Below, piece after piece: positions 50,444-60,489 of a DNA stretch of 64,000 nucleotides. Origin of the DNA: Verrucomicrobiales bacterium (lineage in GTDB: Bacteria > Verrucomicrobiota > Verrucomicrobiia > Limisphaerales > UBA11358); the NCBI GenBank assembly GCA_028712475.1, contig JAQTQB010000008.1, positions 62,001 through 126,000 on the forward strand, in the 5' to 3' direction. A program made the position numbers and the translations under genes. The notes below the pieces were generated by a model that was not told the DNA's origin, did no database searches, and saw nothing but the letters and a program-made list of their open reading frames with translations. Position 1 is the stretch's first letter, and each line of letters starts with the position of its first letter.

Positions 50444-51946
50444 ATGACTATGAATTCATATTCCAAGATGACTGCGGCAGAGGCCGCCGAACTGATTCAA
50501 GACGGACAAACACTCGCCTTCAGCGGCTTCACCCCTGCCGGTGCGCCCAAGGACATTCCCAAGGCCATCGGCGCACGGGCCAAAGCAATCCACGCCGCCG
50601 GCAATCCCTTTCAAATCGGCGTCATGACCGGCGCCTCGACCGGCAAATCACTGGACGGCGCTCTCGCGGATGCAGACGCCGTCCTCTTTCGGACGCCCTA
50701 CCAGTCCGACCCCACGTTGCGCAAAAGCATCAACGAAGGCCGCACGCAGTTTTTCGACATGCACCTTTCGATGGCACCGCAGAACATCCGGTATGGCTTT
50801 CTCGGCCCAGTTCACTACGCCGTCATTGAGGCGTGCGATGTTTCCCCGACGGGGGAAATCACTTTGACATCCTCCGTGGGAGCCGCGCCGACTTTTTGCC
50901 GGGTCGCGGACAAAATCATCATCGAGTTGAACAAGTTTCACCCGGATTCGCTGCGGGGACTTCACGATGTTTACGAACCCGAAGACCCGCCGTATCGCAA
51001 TCCGATCCCGCTCTTTCGCCCGTCTGACCGCATCGGCGCGCCCGTGGTGAAAGTGAATCCAAAAAAAATCGTCGCCATCGTGGACACCAATGCCCCGGAC
51101 GAGACCGGCGGTTTCAGCGAAATCGGCGAAACCACCGCGCGCATCGGTCGCAACGTCGCTGATTTTCTTGCCGCCGAATTGCGCCGCGGGCTGATTCCCA
51201 AATCCTTCCTGCCCATCCAGTCGGGGGTGGGCAACACCGCCAACGCCGTGCTCGAAGCCATGGGCGCGAATGCGGACATTCCGACGTTCGAGATGTATAC
51301 GGAGGTGATTCAAGATGCCGTGATCAAGCTGATGAAGCAGGGGAAAATCCAATTTGCCAGCGGTTGCTCGCTGACGGTCACCAACGCGGCGCTGAAAGAC
51401 ATTTACGAAAATCTGGAATTTTTCCGGCCAAAGTTTCTCCTCCGCCCGCAGGAAATCAGCAACAGCCCCGAGGTGGTCCGCCGCCTCGGCATCATCTCCA
51501 TCAACACGGCCATCGAAGTGGACATCGCAGGCAACGTCAACAGCACGCACGTCCTCGGTCGTAACATGATGAACGGCATTGGTGGCTCCGGCGATTTTGC
51601 GCGCAACGCGTTCCTGTCCATCTTCACCTGCCCCTCCACGGCCAAGGGTGGAAAGATCAGCACCATTGTGCCCCTCGTCTGCCATCTCGATCACAGCGAA
51701 CACTCGGTGCAGATCATCGTGACTGAACAGGGCATCGCCGACCTGCGCGGCAAAAGCCCAAGCCAGCGCGCGGAGACCATCATCAGCAATTGCGCTCATC
51801 CCGACTATCGCGGCCTGCTGCGGGATTATGTGCGCCTCGGCGGCTCCGGCCACTCACCCCAGACCTTGAGCGCCGCCTTTGGGTTGCACGAGCAATTCGC
51901 CAAAACCGGCGACATGCGCAGTGTTGACTGGGCCAGCTACCATTAG
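50444..51946 (+). CDS. Acetyl-CoA hydrolase/transferase family, likely succinyl-CoA:acetate CoA-transferase
   Basis: 500 residues from ATG 50444; MNSYSKM two codons on is equally possible, while the ATG at 50378 gives an implausible head. Motifs: TLAFSGFTPAGAPKDIPKAI, VMTGASTGKSLDGAL, GVGNTANAVLEAMGANADIPTFEMYTEVIQD, where the Glu of YTEVIQD corresponds to the catalytic Glu of class I CoA transferases such as AarC/Cat1, and GGSGDFARNAFLSIF with STIVPLVCHLDHSEHSVQIIVTEQGIADLRG. It moves CoA between succinyl-CoA and acetate, useful in acetate handling or a modified TCA cycle. Confidence 0.9.
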   Translation: MTMNSYSKMTAAEAAELIQDGQTLAFSGFTPAGAPKDIPKAIGARAKAIHAAGNPFQIGVMTGASTGKSLDGALADADAVLFRTPYQSDPTLRKSINEGRTQFFDMHLSMAPQNIRYGFLGPVHYAVIEACDVSPTGEITLTSSVGAAPTFCRVADKIIIELNKFHPDSLRGLHDVYEPEDPPYRNPIPLFRPSDRIGAPVVKVNPKKIVAIVDTNAPDETGGFSEIGETTARIGRNVADFLAAELRRGLIPKSFLPIQSGVGNTANAVLEAMGANADIPTFEMYTEVIQDAVIKLMKQGKIQFASGCSLTVTNAALKDIYENLEFFRPKFLLRPQEISNSPEVVRRLGIISINTAIEVDIAGNVNSTHVLGRNMMNGIGGSGDFARNAFLSIFTCPSTAKGGKISTIVPLVCHLDHSEHSVQIIVTEQGIADLRGKSPSQRAETIISNCAHPDYRGLLRDYVRLGGSGHSPQTLSAAFGLHEQFAKTGDMRSVDWASYH

Positions 51947-52264
51947 GAAAAACTGATCGCCGGACGTTACGGCAGTTCCAGTTAAAATTGCCGAAGTTTG
52001 CCGTGACACTGGAGCAAAGCGGAGAAAAACCCGCCATCGCGTCACATCGAAGTCTGACAAAGGCGGAAGTTCAAAACTCTGCGCGCGGCACGGTAATCAG
52101 GGAGTGTCTTGGAGTCCGCCAGTCCTCTTGGTTTTTGCGCGAAGCCAATGAGCCTATGTCAACATGAACTGCCATACGATTGCAGAATCACCAAAAAAAG
52201 AACCGGGCCAAAGCCCGGTTTTCCAATCTGACAGCCACGCGCGACCGACTGCAAAAGGCTGTAG
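51947..52264. other. 318 bp intergenic region
   Basis: Between two convergent genes. The only clear element is the terminator at 52193-52224. The stretch around 52101-52150 (GTCTTGGAGTCCGCCAGTCC and following bases) resembles a decayed intergenic repeat, but I am not certain. No gene is visible. Confidence 0.5.
52193..52224 (-). terminator. Terminator of the PEP-CTERM gene
   Basis: On the minus strand AACCGGGC-TTTG-GCCCGGTT is followed by a run of T (the A-run at 52193-52200). Confidence 0.85.
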
Positions 52265-53173
52265 TTAATTTTTGGGATGTCCGCCCACGCTGAAACTCGT
52301 GAACGAACATTTCCCCAATCGTCTTTCGCGGCGGATGATCTGAATCGCCACCAAGCCAGAAAGACCGAGCAGTGTCAACGTTGTTGGCTCGGGCACCGCC
52401 ACGATTGTGTAACTATCAAGCACGGTTCCGTTGTATTGGAGCGTGCCGTTGTAGGGTAAGGGTTGAGTCGGGGAAGGGTTCGCCAGTGAGTCATAAGCGG
52501 TCTGATTGCCGCTGCCGCCCGTGCTGTAAATGTCGAAAAATAAAGTTGTCCCGGGCGTGAGAGACAGATTTGCCGATAAATCAATCATTGGGACAGTAAT
52601 GCTGATGGAAGTCGCGGTAAACGGCTGGCCGCTGTTCACCTGATCGATTTTCGTCCAGCCGCCGTTAGTGATGCCGACGGCACCTGGCGTTCCAAAGGAG
52701 TAAACGTTAAATCCGTAGCTGGTATAGGGAACGGCGGCAGTTCCGCTACCACCTGCCCCGAATATTCCTATCCAGGCCATCATTCCGCCTAGAGAACTGT
52801 CTATGGATATTGCGCGACCATACGCGTTACCGTGGGTCGTGGTATTGGCCGAGGTGTCGCCACCGGCGGTGGGATTGCCGGTGGTAATGCCGATCCCATA
52901 GTTAAAGCCGGTGGTTGGGACATTGGCTCCCGAATTGAGATTGAGTGTGATGTAGAAATTGGCCGCGTCATTGTTGATGGTTGCCGACCAGATATCGCGC
53001 GCGCCGTTGGCAGGCAAGGTGCTCGCGACCGCATCGCCTTGCGTGTCGGTATAAGTAGTTTGACCCGACGCCGAATAACCGGCAAAACCCAGCACGCCCA
53101 ATATGCACAAATGAATCCGAGTCGAAGCCGCCATGCCGACTGCGAGTTTTTTTAATTGTTTCCTGATTTTCAT
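52265..53173 (-). CDS. PEP-CTERM sorting domain protein
   Basis: 302 residues. A basic head and signal peptide (about 1-37, ending YSASGQ) precede a beta-rich domain with TQGDAVASTLPANGARDIWSATINNDAANFYITL. The C-terminus has VPEPTTLTLLGLSGLVAIQI followed by the basic cluster RRERR, the exosortase recognition unit. Normally the protein ends within a few residues of the basic cluster; here some 17 more follow (LGKCSFTSFSVGGHPKN), perhaps from a lost stop codon. Expected to be processed by an exosortase and exported to the surface or matrix. Confidence 0.85.
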   Translation of the reverse strand: MKIRKQLKKLAVGMAASTRIHLCILGVLGFAGYSASGQTTYTDTQGDAVASTLPANGARDIWSATINNDAANFYITLNLNSGANVPTTGFNYGIGITTGNPTAGGDTSANTTTHGNAYGRAISIDSSLGGMMAWIGIFGAGGSGTAAVPYTSYGFNVYSFGTPGAVGITNGGWTKIDQVNSGQPFTATSISITVPMIDLSANLSLTPGTTLFFDIYSTGGSGNQTAYDSLANPSPTQPLPYNGTLQYNGTVLDSYTIVAVPEPTTLTLLGLSGLVAIQIIRRERRLGKCSFTSFSVGGHPKN

Positions 53174-53237
53174 AATTTTTTATTCCAATTCTGTTTAGTT
53201 TATCATGCCGTTGGTTGTCGTTTTTGGTTTCCGTTGT

Positions 53238-56200
53238 TCAAGGCACCCGAAGGATGTAAAACCGTGCGCTGTTCGTTCCCGCCGCGTTAGTGGACGAGAA
53301 ATTGCCGCTGATGTCGAAGCTCCCGCTGTTCACCAGAGTCCAGCTTGCCACGGGGAGCGCGATATTTGTCGAACTCAACACGCTATAGCCATAGATGCCA
53401 CCGGCTCCGTTGTTATTTGTGCCGCCGATAACCACCTGACCGCCGATGATTTTGATGCTGCCAATGGTCGGCGACGGCGGTGCAGGTGTGAATGTCACAA
53501 TCAAATCAACGCTGCCGCTGCTGTCCAAAAGACTGCCGGTATAACCGGACGGCAGAGGAGCCAGCGAAAAACCGCTGAACGGATCAGACCCGGTATAGCT
53601 AATCAGATGGTTGGTCAGGGTGCCGGTGACATTGGTGACCGAGTCAATCGTGATAATTGTCGTGCCACTGGCCGACACGGCGGTCGCATTGACGATGGCC
53701 GCGGTGTTGCTGCCGTCAACATTCAAATGCAGCGCCGCACTTGTGAGATTTAACGCCGTGAGCGGTGCCGCGAGAGTGCCGGCAGCGCCGGTAACAGTGA
53801 GTGTGCCGGCATTGACGTTCACCGTGCTGACGCCGCCACCAGCGACGATGTTTCCCCTCACTGTGCCGTTGGTGACATTCAGCGTGCCGGTCACCAGCGA
53901 TGCGGTTGCACCCGAGGCAGCTTGAGCCAGCGTGATGTTGGTGCTAATGAGGGTCGCCGTGCCAGTGACGTTCACAGTTCCGGACTCGGTGGCCGTGTTG
54001 TTGGCCCGTTGGACGCCATTGGTCAGGTTGTTCACGTCCAAGGTGCCGGATGTCAGTGTCAGTGTTCCTTGCGAGAAACCGGAGTCAAGCACAGCTGTTG
54101 CGCCCCGGCCCACGACCATCGTGTTAACCAAGGCATCCAGCTTTCCACCACTGAAATCTACATCGGCTGAAACAAAGACAGGCCCAGCGGTAGTGGTTTC
54201 GTTATCGGCATCGGCGATGGTCCAAGTCGTTAACCTGGTGGCACCGCCATTGGTGCCGCGCATGTAAGCGACCGGATTGGCACCGATGAAATTGGGGTTG
54301 AAACGAATCAAATTGTTGGTCGCCCTGTTCTTGCCGAACCTCATTGTGTCAACATACAGAGCGTTGGTTATCCCCAGATACAGCGTGCTGCCGGCCAAGG
54401 TATAGGCACCGCCACTGCTGTCGCCCACCTCAAATTGTCCCGCATTAGCCGCTCTCAAACAGGTAATGACGTTTGTCCGGGCCAGATACACCCGCCCGCT
54501 GACGTTACTTTGGTTTGCACCGGAGCCGCCCTGCGCAACGTAGAATTTGCCGACCGTTGCAATCAAGGTGCCAAGACCGGACATATCAAGCGTCGTCAGG
54601 TCGGGGACGGCCGAACTGGCGCTGGTGCTTTGGCGGACTTGAAAATTGAGTTGGTTGGCGCTGCTGCTCCCCAAGGGATTGCCCAAGACGCGGAGCGTTC
54701 CGCCTAGACCCGTGATCGTGTTGGTGACTTTCGTATTGAAGACATTGTCATTGTTTGCAGATGCGCCACCCACTTGCACCACGGGGTTAACGCCGGTTGC
54801 CCCGTTCGTAACTGTCAGAGTCACGCCATTGGCAATGAAGGTCGTGTGATAACCACTGTTGTTCGTCGCGTAGGTCAGCGACTGGATCGTGGTGTTTGCA
54901 GATACGATGTTGTTGGTGACGAAGCTGGTGGTCGCCCCCGCGCTGGCAAAAAGGGCGCTGTTGCCAACGCTGGGTGTGCCGCCCGTCCAGTTGGCGGCTA
55001 CTGACCAGTCCATGTTTGCCCCGCCTCCGCCAGACCAAACGCCATTGCCACCGAGGCCACCGGTGTTCGCCGTGACAAAGGTCCAGTAATTGGTGAAGCT
55101 GACGCTGGCGTCATCAGTGTAGGTGACGATGAGCGCATTGGTGGTGTTTGGCAGCAGATTGGTGAGCGTGGTATAAGTAGCAGTCGCCCCGCCGAGATTG
55201 GTCTTGAGCACCAAGCTGGCCGTCACATTGTTTGTCACATTGTTCAAAATCAAAAACATATTGATGGAGGTCGGAACCACCGCCGTTTGCCGGTTGGCAA
55301 TGGTGACGACAATCGGACTGGCCAGCCCTGCGCCAGTGGAGTTGGGAGACGGAGTAGCAGTGGCGAGGTAGGGCCTTAAAGTGCCGGTGGCGTTGGTGAC
55401 TGCCACTACGACGAGATACTCGAGGTTGTAGCCTTGGCTTGAGATGGCAGTGCAACGGAGCGTATTCGTTCCAGAAAGCGGAACCACCACTGTGTTGCCA
55501 AAGATATCTGTGAGGGGAATTAACTGGCCGCTAAATATCTTGCTTCCCCCGGTAACGGGGACATTGACCCGGCCCAAGGCGGCCAACGGCTGATTGGTCG
55601 TGGTTGCAATAGAATTGGTCAGCCTTCCAATTTCGAACTGCCCGCCACCGCCGCTGGCGACACGCGCATAGATGCTGTAGTTCGTGGGGCTGGGCACTGC
55701 ACGCGTGTAGTTTTCCCAATTGCCAGTGTCAGTAAAGCCAATGTTATAGGCGGTGTATCCATTCAACCGGAGGTTCGCATGGTCAATCGGGTCGCCCGTC
55801 GCATCGGTATTGAGGCTAAGAATTTGCGGCAGGTCTCCAGGCCGATAGCCGGCGGTGTTGTTGACTCCGGTGAGATCGGAGATCGAGTAGTCAATGCCAT
55901 TGGTTCCGAGCAAGCCAGCGTAAGCATTGATTGGCGTATTGTTGTTGATAAATTGTCCGCCGCCATAGTTGTAATCATACGCGTCAATGAACAGGTCGCT
56001 CGCCAGAAATGTGTTGAAGGTAAAAGTGTTGGTCGAAACATCGCCGTTGGCATCCTGGGCGGTGACTGTGTAATTGTATAAATTATCAGGCGCTATCGGC
56101 GCGGTAAAGTTCACCAGAAGCTTGTTTGTGGAACTTGGCGTGTTGAAAGTGAGGTTCGATTGCGGAACGCCATTCAAAGAAACGGTGACGAAATTGCTGG

Positions 56201-57164
56201 CCACAGTAGAGACGAACGAATCCACCTCGAAGGAAATGTTGGTCGTGCTGGGAGCGAGATAATCGAGATAAAGAGATCCGTTGGTTGGCTGGAGGCTTAA
56301 AATCGTCGGCGGAATGCGAGGCACGGTGATTTGCATCCGGTTATAGACTTGATCGCCCGTAGCTTCGTGGCAAAAGAGAGCCGCGCTGTCTATGGTTCCA
56401 GAACCCATCAAGGTGCTGTCCAACGTGTAAAGCGTCCGCCCCACCACAACGTCCTTCAAAACCAGATGATAGGTATTGCCATCCGCTCCCACGGTCACTT
56501 CGGCTTCAACGGCGTTGGTGATGTTGCCGCGCCCCAAATCGCTGAACGAGGTTCCCGGCACAGATCGGACGGCGGGCGTGCCGCCATCCCAGACATAAAG
56601 CGTGGATGGGTTGTTTCCATCGAGGAAGTAGAGATAGAAGCGCACGCCGGTCTCAAAATCGCCGGAAGTGCTGGTCTCATTGCCATTGCGCAAGGTGAAC
56701 CCGCACCAGCCATGCACCACACCGTCGTTGGCGGTCGTAGTGACGCCGGCACCTTTCGACCCCCATTGAAGCTTGAAGGTGTTAGTTCCTAGAGGGTTTG
56801 CAAAACCACGGTAAGCGGTTGTTTCGTTGGCACCGTTGGTTCCATTCGCGAATATACCCCAAACATTGGTATAATTAACACCGGAGACGTTGGTGATGGA
56901 GGCGTTGGCAAAAGCAGGAAGGACGGGAGCGGCCGTGATATAATTGCCATGAAACTGTGAAGTTCCTGGGCTGGTGTTGTTTGTCACAATTACCCAAGGT
57001 GTAAAGCCAAAGCCCAAGTTGGAGTTATTGGTCCAACTGGCCTCGACCAAATAATTTCCAGCCTCGTCATAGGCGATGGTCTGCGCGCGGGCGGAGCCGA
57101 CGAAGGTGAACGCCATCGCAAGGACGGCAAGCAATCGGAACAAGGATGATGTTAGCGGTTTCAT
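53238..57164 (-). CDS. Very large secreted beta-rich surface protein
   Basis: 1308 residues from ATG 57164 (MKPLTSSLFRLL, signal peptide ending GSARAQ). Residues about 30-270 form a lectin-like sandwich; 290-390 are Ig-like (ISFEVDSFVSTVASNFVTVSLNGV); 440-600 resemble a CBM6-type domain (YNIGFTDTGNWENYTRAVPSPTNYSIYARVASG); 605-700 are Ig-like. From about 700 (GVWSGGGGANMDWSVAANWTGGTPSVGNSALF) runs a beta-helix passenger as in autotransporter-associated repeats. The last 70 residues (VIGGTNNNGAGGIYGYSVLSSTNIALPVASWTLV ... FYILRVP) are a closing module I recall from verrucomicrobial secreted proteins. There is no PEP-CTERM or barrel. Likely a carbohydrate-binding surface or extracellular protein. 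Confidence 0.78.
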   Translation of the reverse strand: MKPLTSSLFRLLAVLAMAFTFVGSARAQTIAYDEAGNYLVEASWTNNSNLGFGFTPWVIVTNNTSPGTSQFHGNYITAAPVLPAFANASITNVSGVNYTNVWGIFANGTNGANETTAYRGFANPLGTNTFKLQWGSKGAGVTTTANDGVVHGWCGFTLRNGNETSTSGDFETGVRFYLYFLDGNNPSTLYVWDGGTPAVRSVPGTSFSDLGRGNITNAVEAEVTVGADGNTYHLVLKDVVVGRTLYTLDSTLMGSGTIDSAALFCHEATGDQVYNRMQITVPRIPPTILSLQPTNGSLYLDYLAPSTTNISFEVDSFVSTVASNFVTVSLNGVPQSNLTFNTPSSTNKLLVNFTAPIAPDNLYNYTVTAQDANGDVSTNTFTFNTFLASDLFIDAYDYNYGGGQFINNNTPINAYAGLLGTNGIDYSISDLTGVNNTAGYRPGDLPQILSLNTDATGDPIDHANLRLNGYTAYNIGFTDTGNWENYTRAVPSPTNYSIYARVASGGGGQFEIGRLTNSIATTTNQPLAALGRVNVPVTGGSKIFSGQLIPLTDIFGNTVVVPLSGTNTLRCTAISSQGYNLEYLVVVAVTNATGTLRPYLATATPSPNSTGAGLASPIVVTIANRQTAVVPTSINMFLILNNVTNNVTASLVLKTNLGGATATYTTLTNLLPNTTNALIVTYTDDASVSFTNYWTFVTANTGGLGGNGVWSGGGGANMDWSVAANWTGGTPSVGNSALFASAGATTSFVTNNIVSANTTIQSLTYATNNSGYHTTFIANGVTLTVTNGATGVNPVVQVGGASANNDNVFNTKVTNTITGLGGTLRVLGNPLGSSSANQLNFQVRQSTSASSAVPDLTTLDMSGLGTLIATVGKFYVAQGGSGANQSNVSGRVYLARTNVITCLRAANAGQFEVGDSSGGAYTLAGSTLYLGITNALYVDTMRFGKNRATNNLIRFNPNFIGANPVAYMRGTNGGATRLTTWTIADADNETTTAGPVFVSADVDFSGGKLDALVNTMVVGRGATAVLDSGFSQGTLTLTSGTLDVNNLTNGVQRANNTATESGTVNVTGTATLISTNITLAQAASGATASLVTGTLNVTNGTVRGNIVAGGGVSTVNVNAGTLTVTGAAGTLAAPLTALNLTSAALHLNVDGSNTAAIVNATAVSASGTTIITIDSVTNVTGTLTNHLISYTGSDPFSGFSLAPLPSGYTGSLLDSSGSVDLIVTFTPAPPSPTIGSIKIIGGQVVIGGTNNNGAGGIYGYSVLSSTNIALPVASWTLVNSGSFDISGNFSSTNAAGTNSARFYILRVP

Positions 57165-57529
57165 GGGGTGCATCGTTTAGGTGATGAGCGGGCGGCAAAT
57201 GGCACAAATAGATTGCTAATGATTATTGATGCTGGTTTGATAAATAGCACTGGCTTCAAAACGCTCTGCGGTATTAATGGGCACAATCTAGGGGCAAGCA
57301 GCCGAAATGACAACCTGCACAATCATGCAGTTGCTAATGGCGTTTATTCAGCCTGAAATCAGGCTTGAAAGCCGTTGAGAATTTTAGTCACCTGAATCAT
57401 TCAAAGCCAGAGTCACACGCTATTTTCACGCCGGGATATTGCGCAGGATATTCCGCACCACTTCACTGCCAACGGTTCATGCGGACGTGCTGACAAGACT
57501 CGGGAATGGCAAGCAGAAGGAAATATCGA
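57165..57529. other. 365 bp divergent intergenic region
   Basis: AT-richer than its surroundings; should carry promoters for the giant protein (minus) and the glycosidase (plus). GAAGGA at 57516-57521, 8 bp before ATG 57530, is a good Shine-Dalgarno site and decides that start. No gene seen. Confidence 0.55.
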
Positions 57530-60352
57530 ATGACAATCAAGAGGCTCATCACAGGCATGTGCATGTTTATGGTGACGCTCGCTCCTGCGTCCCCGGGCAT
57601 CGCGTCGTCGAATCAGGTGGAGCGGGCCTGGCTGGAAGCCATCCAGGGCCGTCATGATTTGACGCTGCCCGATTGGGGCCCATACACCAAACATTACATC
57701 GGCATCTCGCACGTCCCGCCGGCCAATCCCGGCCTCCGATTCGACTTGAGCGTGTTTCCGGGCCTGTATCGCCGCAAAGTCGAAGTGCCCAATGCTTTCT
57801 TTGAATCGGGCTTTCATCCGTGGGAGGCGGCGCCGGATCTGAACTACTTCTGCTACCGGCATGAACTGGAATGGAAAGATCAGGTGTATGCCGACATTTC
57901 TTATTCCCGTATTGATGACCACGCCCGGCTCATTCGTGTCGAGTGCGTGAACAACACCGATCTGCCGCAGAATCTGGTGATGCATTTGATCGCGAGCGTC
58001 AATTTTCCATCGCTGAAGGAATACGCCCCAAACCGGCCTATATTTCCCGGCAAAGTGGAACTGCCGCCCGATGCGATGTGGCTCGGCGCACTTGATTATG
58101 TGGACATGCATTATGCCAGGCACCGACCGTCTGACGACCTGGTTTATGACGGAAAGCTGCGGGGCGAAATACGGGCCGATGAGTTCGTGAACGGTCGCGG
58201 CCTGGGCAACGGCTTCGGTGCCGACCAGGGCGATACGGTGTCGTATCAAATCAAACTTGCCCAAGCCATTTCCGATGCGGTGCTGCTGGTGCGATACCGC
58301 ATGAACGCTGAAGCAACCGTGGCTTTGCGGCTCGGAGGAATCGCAAACGGCATCTTTGATTTCAAAGGCGACGGTCGCCTGCATACCCGCGTCATTCCGC
58401 TCGGAGACCTTCCTTCGGGCGAGCAGGTGCTGACACTTGCTTCCAAAGGCGGCGACGCAATTGATCTGGACGGCTTCGTGCTCGCCACCGCGAAAAATGT
58501 TACAGGCGTGAAATTTCAAAAGACCGAGTGGAATCCGAATCCAGAAATCATCAAGGGGCCGCGGACGAACAGTGTGATTTTGAAATATCACGACATTGAC
58601 GACTACTACGGGCTGACCTGGTCTTACGATGACTTCGAGGTGCGCCAGTTTCTGTGCAAGGAACTGGACGTGTTCTTCCCCACCATGGTTCAGAATCACA
58701 CCAGCGCGATCCTGAAAGGCGACGGCGAAGGGCATTACACAGATGTCTTTCTGCGTCCCATCACCCTCGCACCCGGCAGCCGCCGGATCATCAATGGAGA
58801 GGTTTGCAACGGGACACGCGCGGAGGTTGAAAAGTTTCTCGCCGGATCGGAACGGTCGGCTGAAACCTGTGAAGCTGTTTATCGAACCGCCAGGGGACAG
58901 CGGCCCGACCTGACGCCTTCACCGGCAGGCGCGCCATACCAGTTCAGTCAGGAACGCATGGCGGCCACCCTGCTCTGCAATGTTGTTTACCCGGTTTACA
59001 CCCAGGGCGGTTACATCAAACACAGCACGCCGGGCAGGTGGTGGGACTGCCTCTACACTTGGGATTCGGGTTTCATCGGCTTGGGGCTGGCGGAACTCGA
59101 CACCCGTCGCGCCGTGGAAAACCTGAACGCTTATGTGCAGGAGCCGGGCGCACAGTCGGCCTTCATCCATCACGGCAGCATGGTGCCGGTGCAGCACTAT
59201 CTGTTTCTGGAACTATGGAACCGGACGCAATCCCAGGAGCTGCTGGAATACTTTTATCCCCGCCTGAAACAATATTACGAGTTTTATGTGGGCCGGCTCG
59301 GCAGCTCGACAATGGGGAAATTCAAATCCGGGATGTTGAGCAGCTTCGATTACTTCTACAATTCGGGAGGATGGGATGATTACCCGGCACAAAAATTCAC
59401 CCACGAAAAAAAACTCGCGTCCCGCATGTCGCCCGTTATCAACACGGCCCAAGCCATTCGCATCGCCCGGATCATGCTGATGGCGGCGGACGCGCTCGAT
59501 CAAAAAACCGACGTGAAAACATACGAAGCCGACATCGCCTCGCTGGAACAATCGCTCCAGAAGTATTCCTGGGATGAGACGTCGGGCTATTTCGGCTATG
59601 TGCTCCATGACACCAACGGGATCCCGACGGGAATTCTGAAAACCGAAGCCGGCGTCAACTTCAACATGGGCATGGATGGAGTTTATCCGCTTGTGGGCGG
59701 GATCGGCACGGCGGAGCAGACGGGCAAAATGCTCGCGCGACTGAAAGCGCCTGGCCGGCTGTGGAGCCGGATCGGGTTGACCGCCGTGGATCAGTCCGCG
59801 CCCTATTACCGGAACGACGGATATTGGAACGGCACCGTCTGGATGCCGCACCAATGGTTCTTCTGGAAAACCATGCTCGACCTCGGCGAGAGCGACTTTG
59901 CCTGGGCGATTGCGCAGCGCGGTCTGGAGGTCTGGAAGCGCGAGGTGGATGCTTCCTACAATTGCATGGAGCATTTTCTGATAGAGACCGGACGCGGCGC
60001 AGGCTGGCACGAATTTGGCGGGCTTTCCACGCCGGTGTTGAAGTGGTATGCGGCGTATTTCCGGCCTGGCACGTTGACCACTGGCTTCAACATCTGGATC
60101 AAACAACAGCAGTTCGCGCCAGATGCGTCCGGCTTGAAAGCCAGCTTGAAGATATATTCCACGGGAACGGTTCGGGATCATTGCAGCATCGTCGCCTGCA
60201 TGAATCCAGCCTCCGGTTATGAAGTGTTGTGGAACGGAAGACCCGTTACCCCCAAAGTCTTGTCCGCTGGTGTGCTAAGCATTGACCTGCCCCGGCGCGA
60301 TGACGGGGGTGAACTGATAATCCGGAAAAGGACAGTGTCACACGGCATGTGA
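57530..60352 (+). CDS. Exported GH63-like (alpha/alpha)6-barrel glycosidase
   Basis: 940 residues from ATG 57530, supported by GAAGGA 8 bp upstream; ATG 57506 is the alternative. Signal peptide about 1-24. Residues 30-440 are a beta-sandwich region; from about 485 the sequence is a six-hairpin glycosidase: GYIKHSTPGRWWDCLYTWDSGFIGLGLAELD, SSFDYFYNSGGWDDYPAQKF, RNDGYWNGTVWMPHQWFFWKTMLDLGES and ETGRGAGWHEFGGLSTPVLKWY. This is the GH63/GH37-type pattern with candidate acidic residues in WDSGF, GWDDYP and WHEFGG. Substrate is likely an alpha-glucoside or mannoside but is not readable. Function call is at fold level. Confidence 0.78.
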   Translation: MTIKRLITGMCMFMVTLAPASPGIASSNQVERAWLEAIQGRHDLTLPDWGPYTKHYIGISHVPPANPGLRFDLSVFPGLYRRKVEVPNAFFESGFHPWEAAPDLNYFCYRHELEWKDQVYADISYSRIDDHARLIRVECVNNTDLPQNLVMHLIASVNFPSLKEYAPNRPIFPGKVELPPDAMWLGALDYVDMHYARHRPSDDLVYDGKLRGEIRADEFVNGRGLGNGFGADQGDTVSYQIKLAQAISDAVLLVRYRMNAEATVALRLGGIANGIFDFKGDGRLHTRVIPLGDLPSGEQVLTLASKGGDAIDLDGFVLATAKNVTGVKFQKTEWNPNPEIIKGPRTNSVILKYHDIDDYYGLTWSYDDFEVRQFLCKELDVFFPTMVQNHTSAILKGDGEGHYTDVFLRPITLAPGSRRIINGEVCNGTRAEVEKFLAGSERSAETCEAVYRTARGQRPDLTPSPAGAPYQFSQERMAATLLCNVVYPVYTQGGYIKHSTPGRWWDCLYTWDSGFIGLGLAELDTRRAVENLNAYVQEPGAQSAFIHHGSMVPVQHYLFLELWNRTQSQELLEYFYPRLKQYYEFYVGRLGSSTMGKFKSGMLSSFDYFYNSGGWDDYPAQKFTHEKKLASRMSPVINTAQAIRIARIMLMAADALDQKTDVKTYEADIASLEQSLQKYSWDETSGYFGYVLHDTNGIPTGILKTEAGVNFNMGMDGVYPLVGGIGTAEQTGKMLARLKAPGRLWSRIGLTAVDQSAPYYRNDGYWNGTVWMPHQWFFWKTMLDLGESDFAWAIAQRGLEVWKREVDASYNCMEHFLIETGRGAGWHEFGGLSTPVLKWYAAYFRPGTLTTGFNIWIKQQQFAPDASGLKASLKIYSTGTVRDHCSIVACMNPASGYEVLWNGRPVTPKVLSAGVLSIDLPRRDDGGELIIRKRTVSHGM

Positions 60353-60435
60353 CCGCACTGTCCCCCGGAAACAGAATCAGTTCCGACTACACATTCATGC
60401 AGTTGCAGGATGATGGGGGTGTATCGTAAATTCAA

Positions 60436-60481
60436 ACATTCAGCCGCGTCGCTTTGCCCGGCATTCTGCGCCGCTGAATGT
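60436..60481 (+). terminator. Candidate hairpin after the glycosidase gene
   Basis: ACATTCAGC pairs with GCTGAATGT with further GC pairing inside; AAAAATTT follows. It lies 84 bp past the stop and just before the pseudopilin gene, so it may instead be a leader structure. Confidence 0.45.
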
Positions 60482-60489
60482 AAAAATTT

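Noticed and set aside
57190-57220. Second sigma-54-like box (TGGCAC followed by TTGCT)
   Set aside because: The spacing between GG and GC is 12 rather than 10 bp, which sigma-54 does not tolerate.
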